Shown: positions 16,342 through 25,694 of the stretch, piece after piece
Position numbering within the stretch: position 1 is the stretch's first letter
Layout: every line of letters begins with the position of its first letter
The notes under the pieces: model-generated
What the model was told of the DNA's origin: nothing
The model's input: the letters and a program-made list of their open reading frames with translations, nothing else
The model's database searches: none
Made by a program: the position numbers and the translations under genes
Assembly: GCA_023440825.1 (NCBI GenBank)
Contig: JAEXRL010000009.1
Span: 186,001-250,000, forward strand
Length of the DNA: 64,000 nucleotides
Direction: 5' to 3'
Origin: Pseudomonadota bacterium
GTDB taxonomy: Bacteria > Pseudomonadota > Gammaproteobacteria > Burkholderiales > Burkholderiaceae_B

Positions 16342-18036
16342 ATGGCTACTCATGGCTTAACGGGCCGAAATGGCGGACAAATTCTGATGCAACAGTTAAA
16401 AATCCACGGAACCCGGCGGATTTTTATGGTCCCAGGTGAGAGTTATCTGCCTTGTATCGATGCGCTCAATGAGCACAGAGAAGCCATAGAGCCCATTGTG
16501 TGTCGTCAAGAAAGCGGGGCCGCTTACATGGCGGAGGCGTATGGGAAGTTAACGGGTGAGCCAGGGGTGTGTTTTGTTACTCGAGGACCTGGTGCAAGCA
16601 ATGCCAGTATTGGCGTGCACACTGCGTATCAGGACTCCACTCCCATGATCTTATTTATTGGTCAGGTAGGAAGCGATTTTATGGAGCGCGAGGCGTTTCA
16701 GGAAATTGATTACCGGCGCATGTTTGGTCCTATGTGTAAATGGGTAGCACAGATAGATCGTACGGATCGTATACCAGAGTTTATTGCACGCGCGTATTCG
16801 GTGGCGACCAGTGGACGCCCAGGTCCGGTGGTATTGGCCTTGCCAGAAGATACCTTATGGGGTGTATCCGAGGTTGAGGATGCACCGAAGTATCAGCGCA
16901 AGCACACCTATCCAGGTGCGCCGGATATGCACGCATTTATGGAGCACCTGGATCAAGCACAGCGTCCCGTTATGATAGTTGGGGGCAGTGGCTGGACGAG
17001 CGAGGCTATTGCCCAGGTACAAGATTTTGCGCAACGCGCTGCCATCCCTGTGGGTACGTCGTGGCGTCGTCTGGAGTGCTTTGACCAGGCTCATCCGAAT
17101 GCGGCCGGACACGTGGGTTGGGGGATGGATCAAGCCTGGCAGCAGCGGATTGAAAACGCCGATTTGATTATTGCTTTGGGCACGCGTTTAGGTGAAGAGA
17201 CCACCTTGGGCTATACCTTGTTAAAAGCTCCCGTCGCAAATCAGAGCTTGGTACATGTGTATCCTGATGCAGATGAGCTCGGGCGTGTGTATGCGCCGAG
17301 TCTGGCGATCGTATCGGGAGTGCAAGGCTTTGCCAGCGCTTTGGCCGCCTGTGAGCCTAAGTCCGCGTCTGCACGTCAGCACTATGTGGAGGCGGCACAT
17401 GCCGAGTATTTGGCGAGTCTGCAGCCTTTACCGTGCGAGGGCCCCTTAAATCTGGATGCGCTGGCCGCGCACGTGAATAGCACCATAGGGCCAGAGGCTT
17501 GTTTGACGGTTGGCGCTGGTAACTATGCCTTGTATCCACATCGATACCGTCAGTTTAGACGCTTAGGAACAAGTTTGGCGCCTACAGTAGGCTCTATGGG
17601 TTATGGCTTGCCCGCGGCATTGTCAGCTAAGTTAGAAAACCGTGATCAGACCGTGGTCTGCTATGCTGGAGACGGGTGTTTCCAGATGACTATGCAAGAG
17701 CTGGGGGTGGCATTACAGTACCGCTTAGGGATTGTGATTTTGCTATTTAATAATGGTGTTTGGGGTACCATACGGGCCCATCAGGAACGGGAGTACCCGG
17801 GACGAGCCATTGCTTTGGATTTTGTTAATCCGGACTTTACGCGTATTGTGCAAGGCTACGATGGCTATGGGGAAATTGTGGATCGTACCGAGCAGTTTGC
17901 AGCGGCGTTTGAGCGTGCGCTGGAATTCGCTCAAGCGCATGATCTGCCGGCTTTGCTCGACATTCGCTATGACCCTAATGTGATCGCTCCTGGTGAGACC
18001 TTGCAGGCTATACGTGAACGGGCACTGCAGTCATAA
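16342..18036 (+). CDS. Thiamine diphosphate-dependent enzyme (acetolactate synthase-like)
   Basis: A 564-residue protein of the AHAS/oxalyl-CoA decarboxylase superfamily. The catalytic Glu that activates ThDP is in CRQESGAAYMAEAYG, and the ThDP/Mg motif GDG(CFQMT...)FNN is intact in the C-terminal third. The start at 16342 follows GGGGG; the frame extends upstream to 16255 but those residues are not family-like. No regulatory small subunit is adjacent, so ordinary branched-chain synthesis is unlikely and a catabolic 2-oxoacid decarboxylase or carboligase role is more probable. It follows the GntR gene on the same strand and converges on the aldehyde dehydrogenase gene. Confidence 0.88.
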   Translation: MATHGLTGRNGGQILMQQLKIHGTRRIFMVPGESYLPCIDALNEHREAIEPIVCRQESGAAYMAEAYGKLTGEPGVCFVTRGPGASNASIGVHTAYQDSTPMILFIGQVGSDFMEREAFQEIDYRRMFGPMCKWVAQIDRTDRIPEFIARAYSVATSGRPGPVVLALPEDTLWGVSEVEDAPKYQRKHTYPGAPDMHAFMEHLDQAQRPVMIVGGSGWTSEAIAQVQDFAQRAAIPVGTSWRRLECFDQAHPNAAGHVGWGMDQAWQQRIENADLIIALGTRLGEETTLGYTLLKAPVANQSLVHVYPDADELGRVYAPSLAIVSGVQGFASALAACEPKSASARQHYVEAAHAEYLASLQPLPCEGPLNLDALAAHVNSTIGPEACLTVGAGNYALYPHRYRQFRRLGTSLAPTVGSMGYGLPAALSAKLENRDQTVVCYAGDGCFQMTMQELGVALQYRLGIVILLFNNGVWGTIRAHQEREYPGRAIALDFVNPDFTRIVQGYDGYGEIVDRTEQFAAAFERALEFAQAHDLPALLDIRYDPNVIAPGETLQAIRERALQS

Positions 18037-18041
18037 GTAGT

Positions 18042-18087
18042 CTGTGTCTGGATGCGAATGGGAAAAGTGGCAAGCATCCAGACACAG
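18042..18087. terminator. Bidirectional hairpin between convergent ThDP-enzyme and aldehyde dehydrogenase genes
   Basis: Perfect 14-bp arms CTGTGTCTGGATGC/GCATCCAGACACAG with an 18-base loop fill the space between the two stop codons. Neither side has a U-tract. Confidence 0.65.
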
Positions 18088-18099
18088 CAAGGTGTGGGC

Positions 18100-19599
18100 T
18101 TAATGCTTTAGGCTAAACCACGTGGATTTTAGGCTGGTGTATTTGTCTAGCGCGTGTATAGATTTGTCCCGGCCAAAGCCTGATTGTTTGACGCCGCCAA
18201 ATGGCACTGAAACATGGCTATCAAAGTAGCAGTTAACCCAGACTAAACCCGCCTCTAGTTCTTGTGCGACGCGATGAGCGCGAGCAAGTTGAGCTGTCCA
18301 GAGGCCTGCCCCTAGGCCAAAAGAGTGATCGTTGGCATAGGCTAAAGCCTGCTCTTCCGTATCAAAACGGGTGACAGCGAGCACAGGCCCGAAAATTTCT
18401 TCTTCAACTATACGCAGCGCTTGGCTGTGTACCTCAAAAATAGTGGGTTCGATAAAGTAGCCGCCTGCCTGGGGGTGTACGGCCTGACCGCCTAGGCGTA
18501 AGATTGCCCCCTGTTCTTGGCCCGATTTTATATATCCTAATACACGTTGCATGTGCTCCGCATTGACCATGGCACCCATTGCACTATTTGGATCGAGTGG
18601 ATTGCCCGGTTGCATATCGTGAGCGCATGCTATGAGCTTATCCATAAAGGTGTCGTAAATGGCACTTTGCACGTAAAGGCGGGAGCCGGCGATACACACC
18701 TCCCCCTGATTGTTAAAAATTCCAATCGCGGCAGCGCGTGCGGCCTGATCCAGATCGGGGCAATCGTCAAAGATGATATGAGGCGATTTACCTCCGCACT
18801 CAAGCCAGACCTGCTTGAGATTGGATTGCCCTGAGTACTGCATAAAACGCTTACCCGTGGCCGTCGAGCCGGTGAAAGCGATGCAATCTACATCCGGGTG
18901 TAAACCTAAAGCCTGGCCTGCTTCGGGGCCACTGCCCGGTACCACATTCAGTACACCTGCGGGAATCCCCGCTTGCAGTGCCAACTCTCCCAAACGTATC
19001 GCACTTAAAGGGGACGAGTCGGCCGGCTTAAGCACCACACTATTGCCCGCCGCCAGAGCGGGCGCCACTTTCCAGCTAGCCATCATTAAGGGGTAGTTCC
19101 AGGGTACGACGGCCGCGACCACGCCGAGTGGGTGACGGGTGATGGTGGCTAGTGCGTGGTGGTCGGTAGGGGCGATTTCATCGTATTGTTTATCGATAAG
19201 TTCGGCATACCAGGCAAAGGTATAGGCTGATTCTGGTATGTCGAGAAAGAGGCAATCACTAATAGGCTTACCCATATTGAGCGTTTCGATCAAGGCTAGC
19301 TCATCACTGTGCTGTTCGATTAGCTCGGCCAGACGCAATAAGCATTTTTTGCGTTCGCGCCGTGGCATTTTGGCCCACACTCCACTTTTAAAGCTGCGCC
19401 GTGCCGCTTTAACGGCCAGATCTATGTCTTTTTCGGTGCAGGCGGGCACTTGCGCCAAGCGCTCACCGCTTGCTGGATTAATGATATCCATCAGCACACC
19501 TTCTCCCTGGTGGGCCTTACCATCAATCAGAGCATGTGTACTAAAGCGTAGCTGGGCCGCTAGAGCTTCCCAGTCTTGAAGGGTTTTGGCGTTGTGCAT
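18100..19599 (-). CDS. NAD(P)-dependent aldehyde dehydrogenase, PuuC-like
   Basis: A 499-residue ALDH-superfamily enzyme of normal length. The cofactor and catalytic segments VVPWNYPLMMASWKVAPALAAGN, FTGSTATGK, the Glu of LECGGKSP and the catalytic Cys in NNQGEVCIAGSR are present. From memory, many segments resemble E. coli PuuC (gamma-glutamyl-gamma-aminobutyraldehyde dehydrogenase), for example LETLNMGKPI and PFGGVKQSG(F)GRDKS(I)HALDK. It is the last gene of the long leftward ABC transporter operon, so its substrate is probably an aldehyde made from the imported compound. Confidence 0.9.
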   Translation of the reverse strand: MHNAKTLQDWEALAAQLRFSTHALIDGKAHQGEGVLMDIINPASGERLAQVPACTEKDIDLAVKAARRSFKSGVWAKMPRRERKKCLLRLAELIEQHSDELALIETLNMGKPISDCLFLDIPESAYTFAWYAELIDKQYDEIAPTDHHALATITRHPLGVVAAVVPWNYPLMMASWKVAPALAAGNSVVLKPADSSPLSAIRLGELALQAGIPAGVLNVVPGSGPEAGQALGLHPDVDCIAFTGSTATGKRFMQYSGQSNLKQVWLECGGKSPHIIFDDCPDLDQAARAAAIGIFNNQGEVCIAGSRLYVQSAIYDTFMDKLIACAHDMQPGNPLDPNSAMGAMVNAEHMQRVLGYIKSGQEQGAILRLGGQAVHPQAGGYFIEPTIFEVHSQALRIVEEEIFGPVLAVTRFDTEEQALAYANDHSFGLGAGLWTAQLARAHRVAQELEAGLVWVNCYFDSHVSVPFGGVKQSGFGRDKSIHALDKYTSLKSTWFSLKH

Positions 19600-19615
19600 G
19601 GAAAGTTCTCCTTAT

Positions 19616-20509
19616 CTAAGAATGAGTCGGGCGAGAGTGGCGTGCTAAAAAAATGCCTGCGCAGATAATGCAGGCGATGCCTAGTAGTGCTAAGAGGTCG
19701 GGCGTTTGATGAAAAAACCAGGTACTTATGGCAACGGCCATCAGAAGCTGACAGTAGTTAAATGGAGCTAGCGTCGAGGCAGACACGCGTTGAAAGGCCG
19801 CAATTAGCAATAGTTGGCCGGTGGCGTTCAGCATGCCCAGACCAATCAGCATGATCCAGTGTGTTGTACTGGGCCAAGTGTCGGGCAGGAAAAAAGGGGC
19901 GGGAATAGCCGTGATGATCCAGCAAATTAAGGCGGTACTCGCGTACTGAATATGTCCGGGCACTTGACCGGCTAAGCGACGTGTTAGTAGCTGAAACAAG
20001 GCAAAACTGAGTGCCGCCACCACCATGAGTGTGGTGCCTAGCCAAGGCAAGTTTCCGCCAGGACGCACGATGAGCAGCATACCAATGAGCCCACCAATGA
20101 CAGCTACCCATTGCGCTCGATGCACAGTCTCTTGCAGCATCCAAGGGGACAAAGCCACGATGATCAGGGGAGAAGTGAAATAAATGGCGGTGGCTTCGGC
20201 CAAGGGCATGGAGGCCAGTGCGGTCATAAATGCCGTGCCTACAGTACCTAGTGCGATACCGCGGAGTAATAAAGCTCGCCAAGGTAGTGGGGAGCTTAGC
20301 GTTAAACCGTGGCGTAGCACCATCAGTATGGCCACGCACCCCACCGTGGAGTAGCGAATACTATTTAGAAACGGGGCAGGGTAAATATCCAGGAAGTACT
20401 TGCTGCCTGCATCAAAAATAGCAAATGTAATCAGACCAAGAAAAAACAAGAGCACACCTAGCTGATGCGAGTAGGTGTGCGAGTGACTGCCAAGCGCAGG
20501 GCGATGCAT
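19616..20509 (-). CDS. EamA/DMT-family membrane transporter
   Basis: A 297-residue polytopic protein with about ten hydrophobic segments and two EamA repeats (SKYFLDIYPAPFLNSIRYSTVG in the first half, WLGTTLMVVAALSFALFQLLTRRL in the second). The ATG at 20509 lies four bases after the stop of the upstream carbamoylase-like gene, so it is translationally linked. Members of this family often export metabolites; in this operon it could release a by-product of the pathway. The substrate is unknown. Confidence 0.85.
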   Translation of the reverse strand: MHRPALGSHSHTYSHQLGVLLFFLGLITFAIFDAGSKYFLDIYPAPFLNSIRYSTVGCVAILMVLRHGLTLSSPLPWRALLLRGIALGTVGTAFMTALASMPLAEATAIYFTSPLIIVALSPWMLQETVHRAQWVAVIGGLIGMLLIVRPGGNLPWLGTTLMVVAALSFALFQLLTRRLAGQVPGHIQYASTALICWIITAIPAPFFLPDTWPSTTHWIMLIGLGMLNATGQLLLIAAFQRVSASTLAPFNYCQLLMAVAISTWFFHQTPDLLALLGIACIICAGIFLARHSRPTHS

Positions 20510-20513
20510 AGAC

Positions 20514-21767
20514 TTAGCTGTGTGCGTTTGCCTGCTCCAGCAGGGCACCTAGCAGTACATTAGCGCCTGCTGTGACATGTTCTGGTGAGGCGTATTCAAT
20601 TTCATTGTGGCTGATACCATCTTTGCAGGGGATAAATATCATGGCGGTCGGGTGCACCGCTGCGACATACACCGCATCGTGCCCGGCACCGGTCAGGATG
20701 TCCTGGTGTGAATATCCGTAAGCCTCGGCCTGAGCCCGTACTGAGTTGATTAAATGCTTATCGAAAGGAGTGGGCGCAAAGCGTTGAATTTCTTGTAACT
20801 GCACTGTTGTGGCGTATTGAGTATGGTCTCCGGCTGCTACCTGGCGACATACATCACGCAAACGCGACTCCATCAGATCCAGTTGTGCACTGTCTTCATG
20901 GCGTAGATCTACACTGAATTTGACTTGACCGGGTATAACGTTACGGGAGGAAGGGTAAACATCCACCACGCCTACCGTGCCTCGTCCCGCAGGGGCGAAG
21001 TCACGCGCGATGTCTATGACCGCACGCATAAGATAGCTGGCGGCGTATAGCGCATCTTGGCGTAGCTCCATGGGGGTAGGCCCGGCATGCGCTTCCATGC
21101 CTGTGACGGTCAGGTCATACCAGCGTAAGCCCAGAGAACCTTTGACCACACCTATTGTGGTGTGATTGGCCTCTAGAATAGGGCCTTGTTCGATATGCGC
21201 TTCGATATAGGCACCTAGGGCATGGCCAGGCACCGGGTAATCACCAGCATAGCCGATAGCCGTCAGCTCCTCGCGTACGGTTTTTCCTTCCGTATCCTGA
21301 GCGGATAAAGCCGTTTCTAAGGTAAATACATTACAGTACACACCTGATCCCATCATGACTGGGACAAAGCGTGCCCCCTCTTCGTTCGTCCAGATGATCA
21401 GCTCCAGAGGAGCCTCAGTATCTATGTTTTTCTCTTGTAAGGTGCGCATGACCTCCAGACCGGCTAGTACACCAAAGCAACCGTCAAATTTCCCTCCCGT
21501 GGGTTGAGTGTCAATATGACTACCCGTTGCAATCGGTGCCAAGTCGGGGTTGCGTCCGGCACGTCGCGCAAAAATATTCCCTATTTTATCGATGGTGATC
21601 GTTAGTCCAGCGTCACGTAGCCATTGGCAAAGCAGATCACGCCCTTGACGATCCAGATCGCTAAGAGCCAGACGGCAATTGCCGCCTTTTGGGGTGGCGC
21701 CAATTTTTGCGAGTTCCATGATGGAATCCCACAAGCGTTCGCCATTGACGCTTAAGCTAGTGTGCAT
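20514..21767 (-). CDS. M20-type carbamoylase/amidohydrolase (Zn-dependent hydantoinase/carbamoylase family)
   Basis: A 417-residue binuclear metal hydrolase. Metal-ligand motifs are GSHIDTQPTGGKFDG (about residues 82-96), NEEGARF (about 128-134), EAHIEQGP (about 189-196) and a C-terminal His in DGISHNEIEY. The family includes N-carbamoyl-L-amino acid hydrolase, beta-ureidopropionase and allantoate amidohydrolase; the exact substrate cannot be read from sequence. It is co-directional with the upstream cupin and peptide-type ABC transporter genes and is likely to open a carbamoyl or ureido bond in the imported compound. Confidence 0.9.
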   Translation of the reverse strand: MHTSLSVNGERLWDSIMELAKIGATPKGGNCRLALSDLDRQGRDLLCQWLRDAGLTITIDKIGNIFARRAGRNPDLAPIATGSHIDTQPTGGKFDGCFGVLAGLEVMRTLQEKNIDTEAPLELIIWTNEEGARFVPVMMGSGVYCNVFTLETALSAQDTEGKTVREELTAIGYAGDYPVPGHALGAYIEAHIEQGPILEANHTTIGVVKGSLGLRWYDLTVTGMEAHAGPTPMELRQDALYAASYLMRAVIDIARDFAPAGRGTVGVVDVYPSSRNVIPGQVKFSVDLRHEDSAQLDLMESRLRDVCRQVAAGDHTQYATTVQLQEIQRFAPTPFDKHLINSVRAQAEAYGYSHQDILTGAGHDAVYVAAVHPTAMIFIPCKDGISHNEIEYASPEHVTAGANVLLGALLEQANAHS

Positions 21768-21816
21768 GAGGTTCTCCTAGGTTGTTCTTGTTGTGCTTGT
21801 TCACTAAGCGCTTTGC

Positions 21817-22128
21817 TTAGTGATCGATAAAGGTGGTTTTAAATTCGATTTCGACAAAGGTGAATGGGTGTTCGCTCGGGTTGATCACATTGTGTTCAAC
21901 GCCAGCCCCACGTCCATAGCTTTGCCCTGCTTTGAGCTGGCTAGTGGTGACAGTGCCATCAGGGTGTTCCAGTTGCAGCGGACCTGTGTCCATGGGGACG
22001 ACGACATAGCTCATGCCATGTTTATGCCAACCGGTTTGTGCTCCGGGAGGAAAGTGCCATTCCGTAACACGGGTCAGGTCGTTATCGATTTGTACGGTAG
22101 GGATGGCGGTAGGTCGTTGACCAGACAT
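21817..22128 (-). CDS. Small cupin-domain protein
   Basis: A 103-residue single-domain cupin with the first cupin motif around HFPPGAQTGWHKHGMSYVVVP and the second around YGRGAGVEHNVINPSEHPF. His residues in both motifs could bind a metal. GGAGCG lies before the ATG, and its start is nine bases after the stop of the ABC ATPase gene, so it belongs to the operon. A role as an isomerase, lyase accessory or sensor is possible; none is proven. Confidence 0.82.
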   Translation of the reverse strand: MSGQRPTAIPTVQIDNDLTRVTEWHFPPGAQTGWHKHGMSYVVVPMDTGPLQLEHPDGTVTTSQLKAGQSYGRGAGVEHNVINPSEHPFTFVEIEFKTTFIDH

Positions 22129-22137
22129 AAACGCTCC

Positions 22138-23766
22138 TTAAGCTAATTGTGCTTGTGGTTCCCATTGTTTTCCGGGGATGGCCTGCACGAGTTTTTGGGT
22201 GTAACTGCTTTCGGGCCGCTGGAAAATTTCGGTGGGCTTACCATATTCGACAATTTTTCCTTGATGCATGACGGCAATAGAGTGGCAAAGTTGAGAGGCC
22301 ACACGCAAGTCATGAGTGATGAAAATAATGCCGATCTGTAACTGCTCTTGTAAGGACTGTAAAAGCGTGAGCACTTGTGCTTGCACCGAGACATCCAAGG
22401 CCGACACTGACTCGTCGGCCACAATCAGGCTGGGGTTCAAGGCCAGCGCTCGTGCTATGCCTATGCGCTGCCGCTGGCCGCCAGAAAACTGATTGGGATA
22501 GCGGTTAAATGAGGACGGATCCAAACCGACCAGTTCCAATAGCTCACGTGCCCGCGCTTCTGTACTCCGGCGGTCAGCGCCATAGGCAAGCGGTCCATCA
22601 CAAATTGACTGACCTATCGTCTGACGTGGATTTAACGACGAGTAGGGGTCTTGAAAGATCATTTGCAGGTGACGTCGGATTGGGCGTAGTTGTTTTTGTG
22701 AGTAATCGGCAATATTCTTGCCTTGAAACACAATTTCTCCTTCGTCTATGCTTATTAGTCGCAGCAAGCATTTTCCGATGGTGCTTTTGCCCGAACCTGA
22801 CTCGCCTACTATGCCTAGCGTTTCGCCACGACGTACCGTCAGGTTGACGCCATCTACCGCTTTGACTAAGCGTGATTGACCTAGCCATGTCTTGCCCGTC
22901 ACATAGGTTTTTCGCAGATTGCGTACCTCCAGCACGATATCTTCGGCCTGTTTGCACTCATGCGCTTCGGCTCTAAGGTGAGGAACGGCGGCGATCAGGC
23001 TTTGCGTGTAAGGGTGTTGAGGATTTTTCAGTACTTGTTCTGCACTACCTTGCTCTACCAGTAGTCCTTTTTCCATGACGGCGACTCGGTCTGCAATTTC
23101 AGCTACTACGCCAAAATCATGTGTGACAAAGATAACGCCCATGTTCTTGGTTTGTTGAATCTTTGCAATGAGCTCCAGTATTTGCGCTTGAGTGGTGACG
23201 TCCAGTGCGGTAGTGGGCTCATCGGCAATCAGTAAGGCGGGCTCTAGAGCCAGAGCAATGGCAATCATCACGCGTTGTCGTTGCCCACCTGACAGCCTGA
23301 ACGGATGCGTGTGATAGAGCTGTTCGGGATCAGGTAGGCCCACAAACTCAAACAACTCCAGCACACGTTGGCGGCGCTCTTGTGGTGTAAGCACCTGGTG
23401 GACTTCCATGACCTCATAGACCTGTGCACCTACTGTCATTAGCGGATTCAGAGCCGACATAGGTTCCTGAAACACCATGGCAATGTCTTTACCACGCATG
23501 TCCCGTAGCTGAGCGGGTGTGCTGTGGAGCAAATCCTGGCCACGAAATAAAATTTTCCCTTGATTAGGTCGTAGATAAGGTGGCAGTAGTCCCATGATGG
23601 CATTGGCACTCATGGACTTACCCGAGCCAGACTCACCCACTATGCATAGGATTTCGCCTGCATGCACCTCAAACGATACCTCTTGTACGGCGTACTGACG
23701 GTCACCACCCGCTTCCAGTGGAATACTCAGATTTTGCACGGATAACAAAGTTGTTTCTGTTGACAT
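22138..23766 (-). CDS. Fused dipeptide/oligopeptide-type ABC transporter ATPase (DppD-DppF fusion)
   Basis: A 542-residue protein with two complete ATP-binding domains. Each has a Walker A GESGSGKS (about residues 43-50 and 322-329), a signature motif (RLSGGQRQRV and QFSGGQRQRI) and a Walker B with catalytic acid (LLIADEPTTALD and LIVADESVSALD). In most systems these are two genes; the fusion is known in several proteobacteria. It powers the two permeases immediately upstream, nine bases away. Confidence 0.94.
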   Translation of the reverse strand: MSTETTLLSVQNLSIPLEAGGDRQYAVQEVSFEVHAGEILCIVGESGSGKSMSANAIMGLLPPYLRPNQGKILFRGQDLLHSTPAQLRDMRGKDIAMVFQEPMSALNPLMTVGAQVYEVMEVHQVLTPQERRQRVLELFEFVGLPDPEQLYHTHPFRLSGGQRQRVMIAIALALEPALLIADEPTTALDVTTQAQILELIAKIQQTKNMGVIFVTHDFGVVAEIADRVAVMEKGLLVEQGSAEQVLKNPQHPYTQSLIAAVPHLRAEAHECKQAEDIVLEVRNLRKTYVTGKTWLGQSRLVKAVDGVNLTVRRGETLGIVGESGSGKSTIGKCLLRLISIDEGEIVFQGKNIADYSQKQLRPIRRHLQMIFQDPYSSLNPRQTIGQSICDGPLAYGADRRSTEARARELLELVGLDPSSFNRYPNQFSGGQRQRIGIARALALNPSLIVADESVSALDVSVQAQVLTLLQSLQEQLQIGIIFITHDLRVASQLCHSIAVMHQGKIVEYGKPTEIFQRPESSYTQKLVQAIPGKQWEPQAQLA

Positions 23767-23775
23767 CTCGACTCC

Positions 23776-24615
23776 TTATTCACCGCGCTTGCGAAGTTGC
23801 GGGTTCAGTGCATCGTTCAAGCCCTCGCCAATCAGGTTGATGGCCAGCACCGTTAACATAATGGCCACGCCAGGCCAGACACACATCCACCACGCTTCTC
23901 GTATCATGGTGCGTGAAGCGCCGATCATGAACCCCCAGCTCATTAAGTTACGATCGCCCAGTCCCAGAAAAGCCAGTGCCGATTCAGTTAGGATTGCAGT
24001 AGCCACCATGAATGAGGCCGAAACAATGACAGGTGACATGGCGTTTGGCAAAATTTGTGCCCAAATAATGCGGCCTGGTTTTTGCCCTATGACTACTGCT
24101 GCCTGTACAAACTCACGTTGCCGTAAGGAGAGGAACTCTGATCGCACCAGGCGGGCTGCCGGAGGCCATGAAACGGCTGTAATGGCCGCGGTGATAGACC
24201 ATAACGACGGTGACATGACTGCAACAATCACCACGGTCAGTGCGAGTTGGGGGATAGTCTGAAAGAACTCGGTAAAGCGCATCAAGGCATCGTCTATCCA
24301 GCCACCGAAAAAACCAGCGGTGGTGCCGATGACAATGCCAAAGGCCAGCGATATGACGGTAGACAGCAAGCCCACCATAAGTGATACTCGCGCTCCCCAA
24401 ACCAGACCTGCTGTAATGTCGCGCCCCAGCATATCGGTACCGAAAGGGTAGGCCGGATCGGTTAAGGGGGGAATCAGTGGAGTAGCCACCATCATCCAGG
24501 GTGAGTCTTCGTAAAGATATGGGGCAAGTAGAGCCAGTGCGCAGACCACTACAATAATCAGTAGTCCGAAGACAGCTCCCCAGTTACGTGAATAACGTTT
24601 CCAAAAGGCTATCAT
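23776..24615 (-). CDS. ABC transporter permease, DppC type
   Basis: A 279-residue inner-membrane protein with about six hydrophobic segments and the EAA loop around EFLSLRQREFVQAAVVIGQKPGRIIWAQILPNA. The N-terminal cytoplasmic stretch and the GTDMLGRDITAGLVWGARVSLMVG segment are typical of DppC/OppC. Its ATG overlaps the stop of the upstream permease by one base (TAATG). Confidence 0.93.
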   Translation of the reverse strand: MIAFWKRYSRNWGAVFGLLIIVVVCALALLAPYLYEDSPWMMVATPLIPPLTDPAYPFGTDMLGRDITAGLVWGARVSLMVGLLSTVISLAFGIVIGTTAGFFGGWIDDALMRFTEFFQTIPQLALTVVIVAVMSPSLWSITAAITAVSWPPAARLVRSEFLSLRQREFVQAAVVIGQKPGRIIWAQILPNAMSPVIVSASFMVATAILTESALAFLGLGDRNLMSWGFMIGASRTMIREAWWMCVWPGVAIMLTVLAINLIGEGLNDALNPQLRKRGE

Positions 24616-25619
24616 TAGGCCGCTCCTTCCTGCAGGCCCGCACTGATACGGGGGTCGATTAAACGGTAGATGATTTCAGTGATCAGGTTAAATACCACGA
24701 CCATGGTTGATGTCACCAAGAAAATACCCAGCAGTAGCTGATAATCACGCTGCAATAAGGCATCAAACATTAAACGGCCTATCCCCGGCCAGGCGAATAC
24801 CGTTTCTGTGAGCACCGCACCACCTGCCATTTGTCCAAGCTGTATACCTGCAAAGGTAATGACGGGCAGTAAAGCATTACGCAGTACGTGCGTGTGTATG
24901 ACACGGTTTTCGGGCACACCTTTTGCGCGCGCGGTTTTCACGAAGTCCATACCGATGACATCCAGCATGGAGGCGCGCGTTAGGCGCACATAAAAGGCCA
25001 TGAAGAAACAGCCCAAGGTTAAGGTGGGCAAGGCCAGATGCGTGGCAATGTCCATGGCTCTGTCTATACCCGTTAGGCGCGATCCCACACTTTCCATGCC
25101 GAAAGCAGGTAACCAGCCCAGTACGACTGAAAAAAGCAGTATGCCCATTAAAGAGAGCCAAAAGAGGGGAGTGGCATACAGTATTAATGCGGTGGAAGTC
25201 ACCACGCTGTCTATCCAGCGCTTGCCTGCGGTAAAACGAGCACGGGCAGCCATCACACCTAGGGTAACGCCTGCAATGATGGAGAATAAAAAAGCCGCTG
25301 ACATCAGTAATAAGGTGGCGGGCAGACGCTCCAGTATCAGTGTCAATACAGGTACATGGTTACGGTATGAGTAGCCTAAATCCAGCTGTAGTACCCCTTT
25401 GATGTACAACCACAGCTGTGTCATAACAGGTTTGTCCAGACCAAACGCGACACGCAACTGTTCTACGTAGTTGGGATCGCTGACCCCTGCCTGCCCTGCT
25501 AAGACGGCAGCAGGGTCACCTGGGGCGAGCCTGATTAAAAAGAAATTAATAATTACTACACCCAGAATGACGAACAAGGCTTTGCCCGCCCTGGATAACA
25601 AAAATAGCAGGAATCTCAT
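24615..25619 (-). CDS. ABC transporter permease, DppB type
   Basis: A 334-residue inner-membrane protein with six hydrophobic segments. The N-terminal pattern FLIRLAPGDPAAVLAGQAGVS and the EAA loop DFVKTARAKGVPENRVIHTHVLRNALLPV are standard for DppB/OppB. It overlaps the DppC-type gene by one base. A stable hairpin separates it from the binding-protein gene. Confidence 0.94.
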   Translation of the reverse strand: MRFLLFLLSRAGKALFVILGVVIINFFLIRLAPGDPAAVLAGQAGVSDPNYVEQLRVAFGLDKPVMTQLWLYIKGVLQLDLGYSYRNHVPVLTLILERLPATLLLMSAAFLFSIIAGVTLGVMAARARFTAGKRWIDSVVTSTALILYATPLFWLSLMGILLFSVVLGWLPAFGMESVGSRLTGIDRAMDIATHLALPTLTLGCFFMAFYVRLTRASMLDVIGMDFVKTARAKGVPENRVIHTHVLRNALLPVITFAGIQLGQMAGGAVLTETVFAWPGIGRLMFDALLQRDYQLLLGIFLVTSTMVVVFNLITEIIYRLIDPRISAGLQEGAA

Positions 25620-25653
25620 GGTTTCTATCCTATGTGCTTCAAGGATGCGTATG

Positions 25654-25677
25654 GCTGCCTCGCGTGGGCGAGGCAGC
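25654..25677 (-). other. Intercistronic hairpin between binding-protein and permease genes
   Basis: Perfect 10-bp arms GCTGCCTCGC/GCGAGGCAGC with a GTGG (or CCAC) loop lie 18 bases after the binding-protein stop. Such structures commonly let the binding protein be made in excess over the membrane components by protecting the 3' end of its mRNA. Confidence 0.55.
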
Positions 25678-25694
25678 TAAAGCAAAGCTACTGC